Shown: one piece after another, positions 52,138 through 61,946 of the stretch | Position numbering within the stretch: position 1 is the stretch's first letter | How the letters are laid out: every line of letters begins with the position of its first letter | Source of the DNA: Onstottus_B arcticum | GTDB lineage: Bacteria > Acidobacteriota > Blastocatellia > UBA7656 | NCBI GenBank assembly: GCA_038040485.1 | Contig: JBBPIE010000008.1 | Coordinates: 182,927 to 246,926, forward strand | Direction: 5' to 3' | DNA length: 64,000 bases | The notes under the pieces: generated by a model | Database searches by the model: none | What the model was told of the DNA's origin: nothing | Seen by the model: only the letters and a program-made list of their open reading frames with translations | Position numbers and translations under genes: made by a program

Positions 52138-52611
52138 CTACTTTCCAATCGTCTTCTTTAGTAACTCGACGAGTTCGCCTAACGTGTGAGCTGTATAAGA
52201 CTGAGCACCTCTTTGGATGAAAGCATCCTTTAAAACTGCTTTTGTCAATGGACCCGTCTTGATCGTGCCGATCTGGATCATGATGACTACGTTCCATTCA
52301 CCTGCTACCGTGGCCTCGGCTTGTACGCAGGTTGGTATGTCTCGATCAACATCTTGTCGTCCCCCTGTCTGTTCACCGCAGTCGTTGATCTCCCAGCTGA
52401 GTATGGATCCTGAGCCAAGGATGTCGGCCAACCAAGTCGCAAACTCCTGCTTTTTCAGGTGAGCGTCCAGCTTGCTGACATCCAGATGCTTGACACGCGC
52501 AATCGTCTCGTCTTGATTCACTTGAAGGCTCGGTCGGCGTTCGGAGAATAAGCAGGATAGGAACGCCATTTGTACCAGATACGCGACAATCATACACAAG
52601 ACTTTTGTCAT
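52138..52611 (-). CDS. Small exported protein next to the Rhs gene, possible immunity protein
   Basis: A 157-residue protein from ATG 52611 (AAAGGAG nine bases upstream). It has a signal sequence (about residues 5-21, IVAYLVQMAFLSC, possibly a lipobox) and a mature part with VKHLDVSKLDAHLKKQEFATWL and a conserved-looking SWEINDCGEQTG patch, then VAGEWNVVIMIQIG. It is 52 bases after the Rhs stop on the same strand, the position where immunity genes sit. Export fits an immunity protein against a cell-wall-targeting toxin. I recall similar short proteins in other Acidobacteria away from rhs, so the immunity role is only a proposal. Confidence 0.6.
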   Translation of the reverse strand: MTKVLCMIVAYLVQMAFLSCLFSERRPSLQVNQDETIARVKHLDVSKLDAHLKKQEFATWLADILGSGSILSWEINDCGEQTGGRQDVDRDIPTCVQAEATVAGEWNVVIMIQIGTIKTGPLTKAVLKDAFIQRGAQSYTAHTLGELVELLKKTIGK

Positions 52612-52663
52612 AACGATGCTCCTTTCCGGTTGCTTCGTCCAGAGAAAGCCTCTCGCATTTTCA

Positions 52664-55600
52664 CTATTGCAGCACCCAATGAACTGGGTCGCCCGCAACG
52701 GTTCTCCTCAGGTGGCATCGCCCTCCAAGATCGTCGACATCGGCATCTCGAGGCAGCCCCTGAATAACGACGTCGATTGCTATTCCCCTTGTGTGATCGG
52801 AGTGCACCGCCGGCCTGGCGCCCTGATTCGGAATGAGGCTGTGACGGTTGAACTCTGTTGTCACCGCTTCCCTCGTAGCACGACATTCGGCGCTGTTATT
52901 GTTGAGCAGTGCCGTATATTTATCCCACACTTCTCTAAGGTGCCGTTGGTAAGTTTCGGGCCGCCAGGCGGAGGTAATATTAAATGTGCCACCAACATTT
53001 ACCACGGCCGATTGAAAGCAGTCGACGGCGGTTCGCATCGCTGGAGTGAGGTGATTCACGTCGACGCGATTCGGATTGTCTTCGAAGGCCCGAGCCTCGG
53101 GATCTGTAACTGGGTTGAGCGGCTCAATGGGACATACACGCTGTCCTCCGCCCGGGCCCCTGCCTTGTCCATCCACATTAGGAGGACCGTAGCGGCGGTA
53201 ACAGGCTTGGGGAGCGGTTTGGCATAAGCATCTACCTGGCCAGGTGCCTTGAGTGCCCGCAGGTGGACAGTCTCCTTCAATGGGCCCGTCTTGTAGTCCC
53301 AGGGGATCTCCCCTATTGATGACGACATTCCGAGTATAGCTGTAGCGATTCCAACCCCGCGGGTCCGCCGCGGACTCGCTTGCCACGTACGGATCTGCCG
53401 ACAAGAATCTTCCTATCGAAGGCGAATAGCCTCTATTGACTGCATAGTCGTTTCCCGTTTCGTCATCGCGCTCGTAGCTCGTCAGGTGATGCTTCTCCTG
53501 TAAACCGCTTTCCCCAAAGTCTTCCCCGAACGGCAAGTGTCCTTGCCGACCCAGCACGGTGCCGCTGGTGTCCAGCACCAGCCTCCCGCTCATTCTGTCA
53601 CTGAGGATATACTGGGTGCTGCCGCTCGTTACTTTGGCAATCAACTTATTGCCGAAGTGCACGTAGTCCATTATCACGGCGCCAGTGCTGCCGTTGTGCT
53701 CCGCGAGGACTTGACCACGTTCCCAGACGTAGTGCGTCGTCGCTCCATTAGATAGCTTCTTCACTCTGCGATTCTGATGATCATAGCTGTACTGCCCGGT
53801 CAATCCCCCATCGATACTGACGATTCGATTCACCGCGTCGTAGGTGTAGGTATGGGCCCCGTCATTGGTCACATCTCCACTCGCATCGTACGTGTAGTTC
53901 AGGGTCATTCCCGCGGTCACGCTCTGGACTCGATTAGTCGGCGCCCCGCCGCTCTGCTGCAGCGTTACAGATTGAATCTGATTGCCGCCTGAAGTAGCGT
54001 CCCACACTCCTGTGCGATTGCCCCATCGGTCGTACGAATATCTCCGCTGCGCCGAAGAAGCATTGCTGGTCTGGTTTGCGGTGACAATCCTGCCGAGGTC
54101 GTCGTAAGTATAACCTCCACTCTCGGTGGCGCCGCCGAGCGTTCCGCTGAAGTTGATCAGTTGCCCGGCGTTGCCGGCCGTGCTACCTGCTCCCATCTGC
54201 CCCGCACTTGCCTGATAACCGTAACTAACATTCATAATGTTCTTGTACGGTGAGATCGTGCCCGCTGTGTGAAGGGTGGGCTGGAGTCTATTGGCACTAA
54301 AGCCGAAAGCTTCTCTCACTCCATTGCCGAGCGTCCAGCCAGTAGAGGTCCCATTGACGTCGTAGGCGATACTGCTGATGTATGTTGGTCCGCCTGAATT
54401 GGCGATCGATGACAGGCGCGCGCGCGCGTCATAGCCCGCGTTCACCACCCGCCCGGAGGGAAATGTCAGCTGTGTAACCTGGGTCAAGGCGTTTAGTTGA
54501 AGGCTTGTTGTGTAATTGCGCCCCTCGATCGTGCGAGTCACAGATGCGGGGCTGATCTGATTGCCGCCATTCCCGCCGCCGCCAACGCTGTACGCATACG
54601 TTTCGGAATAACTGGTGCCTAGGCTCACAGACAGAAGCAAGCCCTTGGTGTTGCTCGCGGGGTTGTTGTCGTAGTTGTAGGTCACGCCAGGAGTCGTCGC
54701 GACCCCGGGCGCCCCGCTTGTGTTGTAGCTGATCGAGGTCAGTCGATTCAAAGTGTCATAGCCCTGTGTAGTGATCACTCCGCGCGAGTCGGTTTTGGTC
54801 GCCATTGCTCCGAAACTCGTGTAGGTGTACTTCGTTGACCAGTAAGTGCCTGTGCCGTCGTTAATCGTCGCCGACATCTCCGGACTTCTCTCGAACAACA
54901 AACGCCCTTCGGCGTCGTACTTGAAGGCTCGCGTCTGACCGCCCTGAGTGACTTGAATCAACCGATCCGCGGCGTCATAGAGGTAGGTTGTCTCCCGCGT
55001 TAACGCGCCGGTGGCAACGTCTTGTTCGGTCACCTTGATCAATCTTCCCAATCCATCGTTTTCTCGTTTGATCTTTCGATTGACTTGATCGGTTGTCGTC
55101 ACGGTGCTTGGACCAAAGTCGGTCTGAGTGTAGTTTCCGTCGGGGAGAGTGACTCGAGTCATTCGTCCAAGCTGGTCGTATTGAAATGTGCTCGCTGGTC
55201 CGGGTGTCCCGCCTTGCGGGAATCGATTGGTTTGAGAAAGCAATCGGCCCATGTTGTCGTAGGTATAGTTGGTCTGTCCGCCATTTTCCTCAATCGCCGA
55301 AGTCATCTGCCCCCAGCCGTCGTACACCTGGGAGGTCGTGATTGTCTTATTCAAGCCCCCTTCGGTGTAGGCAACGGTCGCAGAAGCAGGGTCCGACCAT
55401 GCGCTGAAGCTCGACGACACTGTTACCCCGGTGGGAGAGTTTTGGTAGGTCTGGTTCCCCCACGGATCATAGTTGTAAGCAGTTATCTGATTATCGGGGT
55501 CGGTGGCGCTGATTTCGCTCAGCGTGTTGAAGTTGTAACTCGCGCTCGAGATCAAGTAGATGCCGGACATATCGCCGCTGGTCGTCTGCGACGGCTTAGA

Positions 55601-58000
55601 CCAGTACGTAGCCTGCGTCATCGTGAAGCTCTTCTGATCGCAACAGGCGACCTGGGCCAGGGTTACACCGCCGAAAATGTCCCTTTTGCTACTTTGAGTG
55701 ACCGAAGTACCGCTTACGACATCGCTATATTTCGTCACACCCGTTAGGTTGCCCCGCGCGGTCTTGGTTGTGTCGTAACTGGAAAGATGACCTGGCGGAT
55801 TGGCTGCGCCGCCGTAACCTTCCATCCCGCCCACCGGAGCGTCATAGGCAAGAACCGTCTTGCATATGAGAACGTCGTCAGCGTCGTTGGTGTTCTGCAG
55901 CGCATCGTAGACAGAAACCTCTGTCACTCGATCGCGGATGTATGCACTGAGGTACGGCTCCCAGTTCACGTAGCTGTAATGCGTTCGTCTGCGCACTTGC
56001 CACACGCCGCTGACCTTGAAGCCGAACTCCCGCATGTTGAGGATGTTGCCAAACGCATCGTAATCGAAATCGACCCTGGTTTGCTGGCCGGCTTCATTTG
56101 TTCCGACTACTGACTGAACTCCAGTCGACCCGCCCGGGTCGGTGGTAAAGGCGTACTCCGTCTTCGACAATGTTTGCGCGGACGTGTTCTTCAGTTCGCG
56201 AATGCTGGGAGACACCGAAAGTTTCGTTCCATCAGGCCGCGTAACTTCTCCCCAGGACGCGTAGCTATACACCGAGTTCGGACTTTCGGTACGCTGCGTG
56301 AAAGTCGGACCGCCGTACAACTCCTCGCCTCCGAGCGGATAGTTGTAGGTCACGGTCGCGTTTCCGCCCGCGCTGGCGAGCGAAATGTTGTAGATCATCC
56401 CGTAGCCTGAATAGCTGAACTGATAAGTCGGCCGCTGAGGAATCGTCACGCTGCTAATCGCAGGAAAACTCGCAGGCGCGTTTTCGACGATGATCTCGTT
56501 CTGGAAATTATGATTCATCGTCACGGTCTGATAGCCGAAGGTAACTCCGCCGGTCGGTGTTCTGATCGAAGTCAGACGGGTGCTGCCCGGAGGCGCGGGC
56601 CACTCGCCGTAGTTAAACGATATGACGCGCCCAAGCGTGTCGACGATGTAGTTGATGGCGATCCCAGGAAAGTTCGTCTCCCACTTGTAAGCGACTTGAA
56701 TGTAGTTGCCGTTGGTGTCGGTGATCTGAGTCGGCAGCAATCGATTGTTGACCTTCCCAATCGTCACAGTCGTCCCGTCGTTGTAGAAGAGCGTCCCGCC
56801 GTCAGCCGCGTTGCCGACGTACGTGATGTGCGAGCCGTCCGTTGTCTGAAGCGTATTCGAGCCATAGTCGGTCCCGACTCCCAGCGAGCGCCGGGTGCCG
56901 TTCGGCTCGATGAGCATGAAGCTGTGCCAAGAAACGAGATTGCCGTCGACATAGCCGTTGTAATAAACGATCCGCCCGAAGCCAAGCGAAAAGCCGGGAC
57001 TGGGCCAACTCTGGATCGGATCAAACACGTATGTCGTGCCTCCTTGACCCGAATACGCGCCCCATTGATTGCTGTTGTAGTAAGCGGTGAGACTCGTCGC
57101 CATGCCTCGTCCGCCCAGACTCACAAGCGGGATCGGCAATTCGAAGTTGCTGCCCGGCATCACGGGCCCAAGCCTCGTGTCTTCAAGCGCGGTAAACGCC
57201 GGCGTGCCAACATGTGTTAGCCATGTCGCGTTGGGGAAGTCGCCCGGCGAGTTCCCTTGCGCGTTTGCGGTTGGCGCAACCTTGTTCAGGAGGGAAGGCA
57301 GCGCGTCCAAAAAGCCTGACGGCCCGGTTGCCGCATCGCTCAAGCTGTCCTGATCGGCGCGCCACTCGTTATCGGTTTGCAATCGTCGCCGGGTTGGTCT
57401 TATCAACACCGGAGCTGATTGCGACGCATTGGCAGTGCGACACGTGACCCGAACCAATCCCGGCTGACGCAAGGTTGCGTGTCCTGCCTCGTCAATCTCG
57501 AGTTTGCTCGTATCCGAAGACTCCCAATCGAACTTTGCTCCGTGGGCGGGTTGACGATCGGCGCCGATGCCCATACCGGTGAAAGTCACGTGATCCCCGA
57601 CGTAACCGACGAGCTTGTGGGGGCTCACGCGGACGGATGCGACTGCCCCATTGCGGTCAGCCAAAGTCTGAGGCCGCTGAGGAGTTGCCACAAACCAGAG
57701 AAGCGCCTTCATGATTAATGGAAGGTAACCGACGAGCCCGCCAGAAAACTCAACGCCCGTGTACGCCCTGGCTGCCAGACCCCGAACCCCTAAGGCTCCA
57801 GGCCATATCAGGAGGCTCGATATGATCAGAAAAACCAGGGCTCTTCTGCGAACGCGCCCGGCAAAGCAACCGAGTCTTAGTTGGCCACAGGCAACGCGGT
57901 TCGATGACGTGGCCTTCCCGAGGCGTACTCGAGTGTTGCTCTGGTGGATTGAGAATTGGAAAGCGGGTTTGCGGAAGCGAAGCCTGAAAGTTGGGAGCAT
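52664..58000 (-). CDS. Large Rhs-repeat protein with C-terminal M15-like peptidase domain
   Basis: A 1778-residue surface-type Rhs/YD protein from ATG 58000 (GGAGG six bases upstream). An N-terminal hydrophobic helix (about 55-75) leads to a bacterial Ig-like region, then dense YD repeats (about 320-1500) and the core ending DPYVASES...DPLGL. The variable C-terminal domain of about 200 residues has the M15 zinc-peptidase pattern: TSAWRPETYQ (substrate side), S-D-H-TRGIAID with zinc ligands His and Asp, and a final DPVHWVL giving the third His. M15 enzymes cut peptidoglycan stem peptides. A delivered or released murein-cutting toxin is the likely role; TccC-type or wall-remodelling use is possible. 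Confidence 0.85.
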   Translation of the reverse strand: MLPTFRLRFRKPAFQFSIHQSNTRVRLGKATSSNRVACGQLRLGCFAGRVRRRALVFLIISSLLIWPGALGVRGLAARAYTGVEFSGGLVGYLPLIMKALLWFVATPQRPQTLADRNGAVASVRVSPHKLVGYVGDHVTFTGMGIGADRQPAHGAKFDWESSDTSKLEIDEAGHATLRQPGLVRVTCRTANASQSAPVLIRPTRRRLQTDNEWRADQDSLSDAATGPSGFLDALPSLLNKVAPTANAQGNSPGDFPNATWLTHVGTPAFTALEDTRLGPVMPGSNFELPIPLVSLGGRGMATSLTAYYNSNQWGAYSGQGGTTYVFDPIQSWPSPGFSLGFGRIVYYNGYVDGNLVSWHSFMLIEPNGTRRSLGVGTDYGSNTLQTTDGSHITYVGNAADGGTLFYNDGTTVTIGKVNNRLLPTQITDTNGNYIQVAYKWETNFPGIAINYIVDTLGRVISFNYGEWPAPPGSTRLTSIRTPTGGVTFGYQTVTMNHNFQNEIIVENAPASFPAISSVTIPQRPTYQFSYSGYGMIYNISLASAGGNATVTYNYPLGGEELYGGPTFTQRTESPNSVYSYASWGEVTRPDGTKLSVSPSIRELKNTSAQTLSKTEYAFTTDPGGSTGVQSVVGTNEAGQQTRVDFDYDAFGNILNMREFGFKVSGVWQVRRRTHYSYVNWEPYLSAYIRDRVTEVSVYDALQNTNDADDVLICKTVLAYDAPVGGMEGYGGAANPPGHLSSYDTTKTARGNLTGVTKYSDVVSGTSVTQSSKRDIFGGVTLAQVACCDQKSFTMTQATYWSKPSQTTSGDMSGIYLISSASYNFNTLSEISATDPDNQITAYNYDPWGNQTYQNSPTGVTVSSSFSAWSDPASATVAYTEGGLNKTITTSQVYDGWGQMTSAIEENGGQTNYTYDNMGRLLSQTNRFPQGGTPGPASTFQYDQLGRMTRVTLPDGNYTQTDFGPSTVTTTDQVNRKIKRENDGLGRLIKVTEQDVATGALTRETTYLYDAADRLIQVTQGGQTRAFKYDAEGRLLFERSPEMSATINDGTGTYWSTKYTYTSFGAMATKTDSRGVITTQGYDTLNRLTSISYNTSGAPGVATTPGVTYNYDNNPASNTKGLLLSVSLGTSYSETYAYSVGGGGNGGNQISPASVTRTIEGRNYTTSLQLNALTQVTQLTFPSGRVVNAGYDARARLSSIANSGGPTYISSIAYDVNGTSTGWTLGNGVREAFGFSANRLQPTLHTAGTISPYKNIMNVSYGYQASAGQMGAGSTAGNAGQLINFSGTLGGATESGGYTYDDLGRIVTANQTSNASSAQRRYSYDRWGNRTGVWDATSGGNQIQSVTLQQSGGAPTNRVQSVTAGMTLNYTYDASGDVTNDGAHTYTYDAVNRIVSIDGGLTGQYSYDHQNRRVKKLSNGATTHYVWERGQVLAEHNGSTGAVIMDYVHFGNKLIAKVTSGSTQYILSDRMSGRLVLDTSGTVLGRQGHLPFGEDFGESGLQEKHHLTSYERDDETGNDYAVNRGYSPSIGRFLSADPYVASESAADPRGWNRYSYTRNVVINRGDPLGLQDGPIEGDCPPAGTQGTWPGRCLCQTAPQACYRRYGPPNVDGQGRGPGGGQRVCPIEPLNPVTDPEARAFEDNPNRVDVNHLTPAMRTAVDCFQSAVVNVGGTFNITSAWRPETYQRHLREVWDKYTALLNNNSAECRATREAVTTEFNRHSLIPNQGARPAVHSDHTRGIAIDVVIQGLPRDADVDDLGGRCHLRRTVAGDPVHWVLQ

Positions 58001-58241
58001 GTGGAACCTCCTCCGAGCTGATGCGCGTCTCGCTTTAGATATTGGCGAGCACTCAGCGAAACGGACGTTCATCCCACTTCGAACTCTGATTCAGTTTGCA
58101 ATTCTCGGCGCTTGACGCCTACAGGACTGGAACAACTGACGCGGCGAGTATACGCCCTCTGTAATTGGAGTCAAGCAGAAAACCGGTCCAACTTTGGAGA
58201 GTGAACCTCCTGGATGAGAGACGAGCCGATATTGTCTCTAG

Positions 58242-59390
58242 TCATTTCTTCTTCTTCTCTTCCGCGATCGGTTGGTTCAGATCAACTACGAATATCTCGT
58301 GCTCGCCTTTCTCTCGATTCGACCCGAACATAATCTCATTGTTGGACACGAACACCGGTGAGTGGGTGCTTCCCGGCTTGGTAGTCAACTGCTTGATCTC
58401 TCCCGAGGCCGAATCGAAAACAAACAACTGCGAGCCCAGATCAGTCGGCGAGATAAACGCGATTCTCTTTCCGTCGGGCGAAACGGCCGGGTTCCGCTTC
58501 GCCATGTCCGGGTCGGGCAGCGAGCGGACTCCCCTGCTCTTCGGATCGAAGATATAAACACCATCCTGCTGCTCCGGCTCTTCCTGCGCCCACAAGATTA
58601 TCGATCCGTCGGGCGCGTTGAAATACCTATGTATCCGAGCGAACTTCCTTTCAGTCAGGTCACGCTGCTCTTTTCCATCAAAGCCGTACTGAAAGAGCGA
58701 ATGCCTTCCCGTACGCTCGTCAACCTTGACGAGCAGAACGCTCTTGGCGTCGCTCGATATGCTGGGACGGATCGATGAGACGTCGTCTTCGGTGAAGACT
58801 TCGGGCTTGCCGCCGCTGACTGGCACCGTGGCAATGTGAAGAGTGCCGAATGCCGCGTCGGGCAGCGGGCTCTCGTCGGATGTATACACCAACCGTTTGC
58901 CGTCTGGGGTGTACACCGCCTCCTTGTCGCTGAATGAATTCGAAGTCATCCGCCGCTGCTTTCCGGTCCGCAACTCGAGCGTGTAAACCTCGGGAAAGTT
59001 AGAGGCTTCGGTGGACGCTGCTAACGCGACCGACGCTCCGTCCGGGGACCATTGCGCGTCGACGACGCCCAGCTTGAAGGTGGTTAGCGGCGGACGGATC
59101 GAGTGGTCTCCGATCTTCATCACGTAGAGGTTTGGAGCCTCGCCGGGCCGCTGGGCCAGCAACAGAATCGACTGCCGATCCGGCGAAATCTCGCCCAGAG
59201 AATAGAGACCCATCCCCTGCGTCAACTGCAGAATCTTGAAAGGCTCCTTCTTCTTTTTCTTTTCGTCCTTTTTCGAATCGGTCTGCGAACTGGCGGGGCC
59301 GGCGAGCGAAATGCTGACGACCATCAGCAGTAGGAGAAGACGCGAGGCTGGAAGGAAACGACTACGGGTGATGTTGATTGAAAGCTTCAT
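58242..59390 (-). CDS. Secreted TolB/WD40-like beta-propeller protein
   Basis: A 382-residue precursor with a signal peptide (about 1-34, ending PASSQ) and a lysine-rich linker (DSKKDEKKKKKEPF). Six PD40-type blades follow: LGEISPDRQSILLLAQ, AQWSPDGASVALAAS, AVYTPDGKRLVYTSD, PSISSDAKSVLLVKV, PAVSPDGKRIAFISPT, PVFVSNNEIMFGSN. TolB-like propellers bind other envelope proteins; no Pal or peptidase domain is fused, so it is probably a stand-alone binding protein. The Lys-Lys tail repeats the linker composition. It forms a single gene. Confidence 0.87.
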   Translation of the reverse strand: MKLSINITRSRFLPASRLLLLLMVVSISLAGPASSQTDSKKDEKKKKKEPFKILQLTQGMGLYSLGEISPDRQSILLLAQRPGEAPNLYVMKIGDHSIRPPLTTFKLGVVDAQWSPDGASVALAASTEASNFPEVYTLELRTGKQRRMTSNSFSDKEAVYTPDGKRLVYTSDESPLPDAAFGTLHIATVPVSGGKPEVFTEDDVSSIRPSISSDAKSVLLVKVDERTGRHSLFQYGFDGKEQRDLTERKFARIHRYFNAPDGSIILWAQEEPEQQDGVYIFDPKSRGVRSLPDPDMAKRNPAVSPDGKRIAFISPTDLGSQLFVFDSASGEIKQLTTKPGSTHSPVFVSNNEIMFGSNREKGEHEIFVVDLNQPIAEEKKKK

Positions 59391-59704
59391 TGGTTAGGAC
59401 TACGAATCCTAGCACACAGCGAAAACACTGAACACCGACAGGGAGTGTCGTGATACAAAGATTCTCTGCGCAATCTCTGCGTCTTGCGGTTAGTCAGACT
59501 CGAAACCCCGCTAGCCACGGAGACGCCGAGACGCAGACAACGCTGAGAAGTGAAGTCACGGAGTTCTCACGCTCACGACTCATGATAAGAAGCAACCCTC
59601 GACGCAATCTTGCAAACTAACAGGCTTGCGCGGCCTCCGTAACTTTCACTGGAAGTTTGATTGGCGGATGTTATTATTCAACCGGGTGAGGGCCCCAAAC
59701 ACTC
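59391..59704. repeat. Intergenic region with dispersed hairpin repeat, copy 4
   Basis: The gap of about 310 bases between divergent genes holds the imperfect inverted repeat at 59462-59492 and 59511-59549 (TCTCTGCGCAATCTCTGCG against CGGAGACGCCGAGACGCAG), a relative of the elements at 7931-8006, 12440-12540 and 36795-36869. The rest shows no gene; promoters for both neighbours must be here. Confidence 0.6.
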
Positions 59705-61288
59705 ATGAGCCGATTGATGTTCGTCTACCTTTCCGGCACTGAGAAAGGTAAGACGCGAATCTTCAAACAAGACCACGTGACCATCGGTACCTCGGACGCC
59801 TGCGACTTGAAGCTGGTCCCCGAGGAAGGAGGCGCCTTGCCCGACGGCGTGCTTGCAGACGTCTTCGATGAGGACAGCACGGTTCACCTCCTCCAACGCA
59901 GCGAGAACTTATTTGAACTGACCGTGAACGGCGAAGCTGTCGATTCAAACGGAGCGGCCGGACTTCCCCTCGGGGATGGCGACACTCTGCACTTCGGCCA
60001 CGGGCTTTCGAGCGCCAGCATCCTTTTCCAGGTGATGCCCGAGAACTTCTCGGCATCGAGGATCGTCCGCCGCGAAGACCGCGAGATGGAACAAGTCAGC
60101 GGGCAAACGCCTCACCCGCTGACAGCGACTCTCTTTGTCAAAGAACTATCGGCAAGCCTGTGGGCCGAGATTCCTCGCCGGGCCAAGCGCATCGCAACGA
60201 TCTCGATCGGCGTGATCGCGGTGCTGGCAGTTGGTCTGCTCCTATTCGGGTTGATCACGCTGGTCAGAAACACAAACAAGACTGACCGGCTGGCCGAGCA
60301 GATATTTGGAATTCAGGCGCGGCGCGACCAGGATCGCGAGCTGATCAAAAAGCAGCAGGAGGAAATCGAGCGCTTGCGAGAGGTGAGCGAGCAGACTCGC
60401 CGCTTCACGCAGAAGATCGCCGAGGTCTATAGCCCAGGCGTCTGCTTGATCGTCGGCAGCTACACTTTCGTCGAGCGAGGTACTGGAAGAGCGCTACGGT
60501 ACGAGACAGCGGACAACACCAGCGATATGCCGGTCGACAAAAACGGGAATCTGCGGGCCTCGGTCGACGGCGTCGGCTCGAAGGTTCAAATCGACTACAC
60601 GGGGACTGGGTTCTTAGTTGAAGACGGTTTGATCGCGACTAACAAGCACGTCGTCCAACCGTGGGCCACCGACCAGCTTGCTCAGATCATCCTCAACCAG
60701 GGCGGCGGCTTGAGCCCGCGACTCGATACGCTCGAAGCGTTCTTTCCTTCCATCCAAACGCCTTTCGACCTGAAAGTAACCGGCACCTCGGTGCACTACG
60801 ACATCGCGCTGTGCAAGTTCGAGCAAGGCGACGCCGCGGTACCGGTGCTTCCAATCAGCCACGAAGATCCCCGCCAGATCATAGGCGAACCGGTTGTGCT
60901 TCTCGGGTACCCGACCGGCGTGGACGGACTGCTTCAGCGCATCGAGGAGACCGAACGCCGGGAGATAATGAAAGAGCACGGGCAGTCGGCAACAGAAGTG
61001 GCGGCGGGACTGGCGGGCCGCGGACTGATTCGCCCGCTCACGACTACGGGCACGATCAGCGACGCGTTGCCCGGCCGCATCGTTCACAGCGCTCAAACTA
61101 CCGAAGGCGGTTCGGGCAGTCCAATGTTTGATCGGGAGGGCCGCGTCATCGCCATCAACTCGGCGATACTGGCGACGATCGATGGCAACCAAAGCTTTGG
61201 CGGCTCAAACTTCGGCGTTCCGATCAAACACGCTTACGAGATGATCGAAGCATACGACAAGGACAAGCCTAACTCTAAGAGTCAGTAG
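59705..61288 (+). CDS. FHA-like domain, membrane helix and trypsin-like serine protease fusion
   Basis: A 527-residue inner-membrane protein in three parts. Residues 1-115 are FHA-like (RIFKQDHVTIGTSDACDLKL), but the phosphothreonine-binding arginine after IG is replaced, so binding may be lost or different. Residues 164-187 form a transmembrane helix, then a coiled coil (205-240, IKKQQEEIERLREVSEQTRR). Residues 295-510 are a periplasmic DegS-like serine protease with H315 (TNKHVV), D366 (HYDIALC) and S470 (EGGSGSPMF). No PDZ follows. It could pass an intracellular signal to periplasmic proteolysis. It converges on the next gene across a heptamer-repeat hairpin. Confidence 0.88.
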   Translation: MSRLMFVYLSGTEKGKTRIFKQDHVTIGTSDACDLKLVPEEGGALPDGVLADVFDEDSTVHLLQRSENLFELTVNGEAVDSNGAAGLPLGDGDTLHFGHGLSSASILFQVMPENFSASRIVRREDREMEQVSGQTPHPLTATLFVKELSASLWAEIPRRAKRIATISIGVIAVLAVGLLLFGLITLVRNTNKTDRLAEQIFGIQARRDQDRELIKKQQEEIERLREVSEQTRRFTQKIAEVYSPGVCLIVGSYTFVERGTGRALRYETADNTSDMPVDKNGNLRASVDGVGSKVQIDYTGTGFLVEDGLIATNKHVVQPWATDQLAQIILNQGGGLSPRLDTLEAFFPSIQTPFDLKVTGTSVHYDIALCKFEQGDAAVPVLPISHEDPRQIIGEPVVLLGYPTGVDGLLQRIEETERREIMKEHGQSATEVAAGLAGRGLIRPLTTTGTISDALPGRIVHSAQTTEGGSGSPMFDREGRVIAINSAILATIDGNQSFGGSNFGVPIKHAYEMIEAYDKDKPNSKSQ

Positions 61289-61372
61289 TCCGTAGTCAGT
61301 AGTCCGTAGTCACGCAGCAATCAAAAACTACTGACTACTGACTACTGACTACTGACTACGGACTACGGACTA
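61280..61372. repeat. Heptamer-repeat inverted array, copy 1
   Basis: Left arm of GTAGTCA/GTAGTCC units (61280-61312), right arm of the reverse complement TGACTAC/GGACTAC (61328-61372), separated by about 15 bases. Units are 7 bases. The arms pair almost completely into a very stable hairpin at the junction of two convergent genes, starting at the last codons of the protease, so it may serve as a two-way terminator. Confidence 0.9.
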
Positions 61373-61377
61373 ACTAA

Positions 61378-61809
61378 CTATCCCGCGAAACGGCCGCTGC
61401 CCGAGATCTCGACGCCATCGAACCGCAGCAGCTCATCTTCTTTGCTGGGCGGCGGGATCACTTCGAAGACGACGTTATCGAACTTGCCGTGTCCGCGATA
61501 AAACGACGTCTTGTAGCCGCGCCGGTTGGTGAACTCGATCAACTGAACTCCCCACTTTCCGAGGGCCGCATTCTCGGGAATCTGTACGCCGATCTCAAAA
61601 ACGTTCTGAGAGAAAGCGCTTTCGGGAGGTACAGAGACTTCGCCGATCGCGAGCTTCAGCTTGCTCGAACTTGCCATGCTGAACTGAAAGCACTGAACGA
61701 AGATCTTGCTGACACCAGTGGCATCAAAGGCGCTGATCCGGAGCAGCAGAACGTCACCAGCCACGACCCGTACGTCCTCGGAGTTGTTCAGCCCCAGGCT
61801 GACAGACAT
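61378..61809 (-). CDS. Hypothetical 143-residue beta-sandwich-like protein
   Basis: A small soluble protein with alternating hydrophobic strands (VRVVAGDVLLLRISAFDATG, KLKLAIGEVSVPP, FEIGVQIPENAALGKWGVQLIEF, YRGHGKFDNVVFEVIPPPS) and a glycine-rich end, compatible with an Ig-like or jelly-roll domain. No signal peptide, so it appears cytosolic, although its shape resembles extracellular domains. ATG 61809. It is flanked on both sides by heptamer-repeat hairpins. No family recognised. Confidence 0.7.
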   Translation of the reverse strand: MSVSLGLNNSEDVRVVAGDVLLLRISAFDATGVSKIFVQCFQFSMASSSKLKLAIGEVSVPPESAFSQNVFEIGVQIPENAALGKWGVQLIEFTNRRGYKTSFYRGHGKFDNVVFEVIPPPSKEDELLRFDGVEISGSGRFAG

Positions 61810-61946
61810 AGTTCGTTGCCTTTCTGAAGTAGAATCAAACGTGAGGAAGGTAAAAACTCGATGGGCAGCTACGGATGAGATGCTTTCTTGTTTTGTTAAC
61901 GACCGTGAGGATGATAGTCGCGCGGCTCGTGAGCGTCAAGGATGGT

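Noticed and set aside
58001..58241. Extra gene between the large Rhs gene and the TolB-like gene
   Set aside because: The frames there are shadows of the Rhs upstream extension; only the leader of the Rhs gene is seen.
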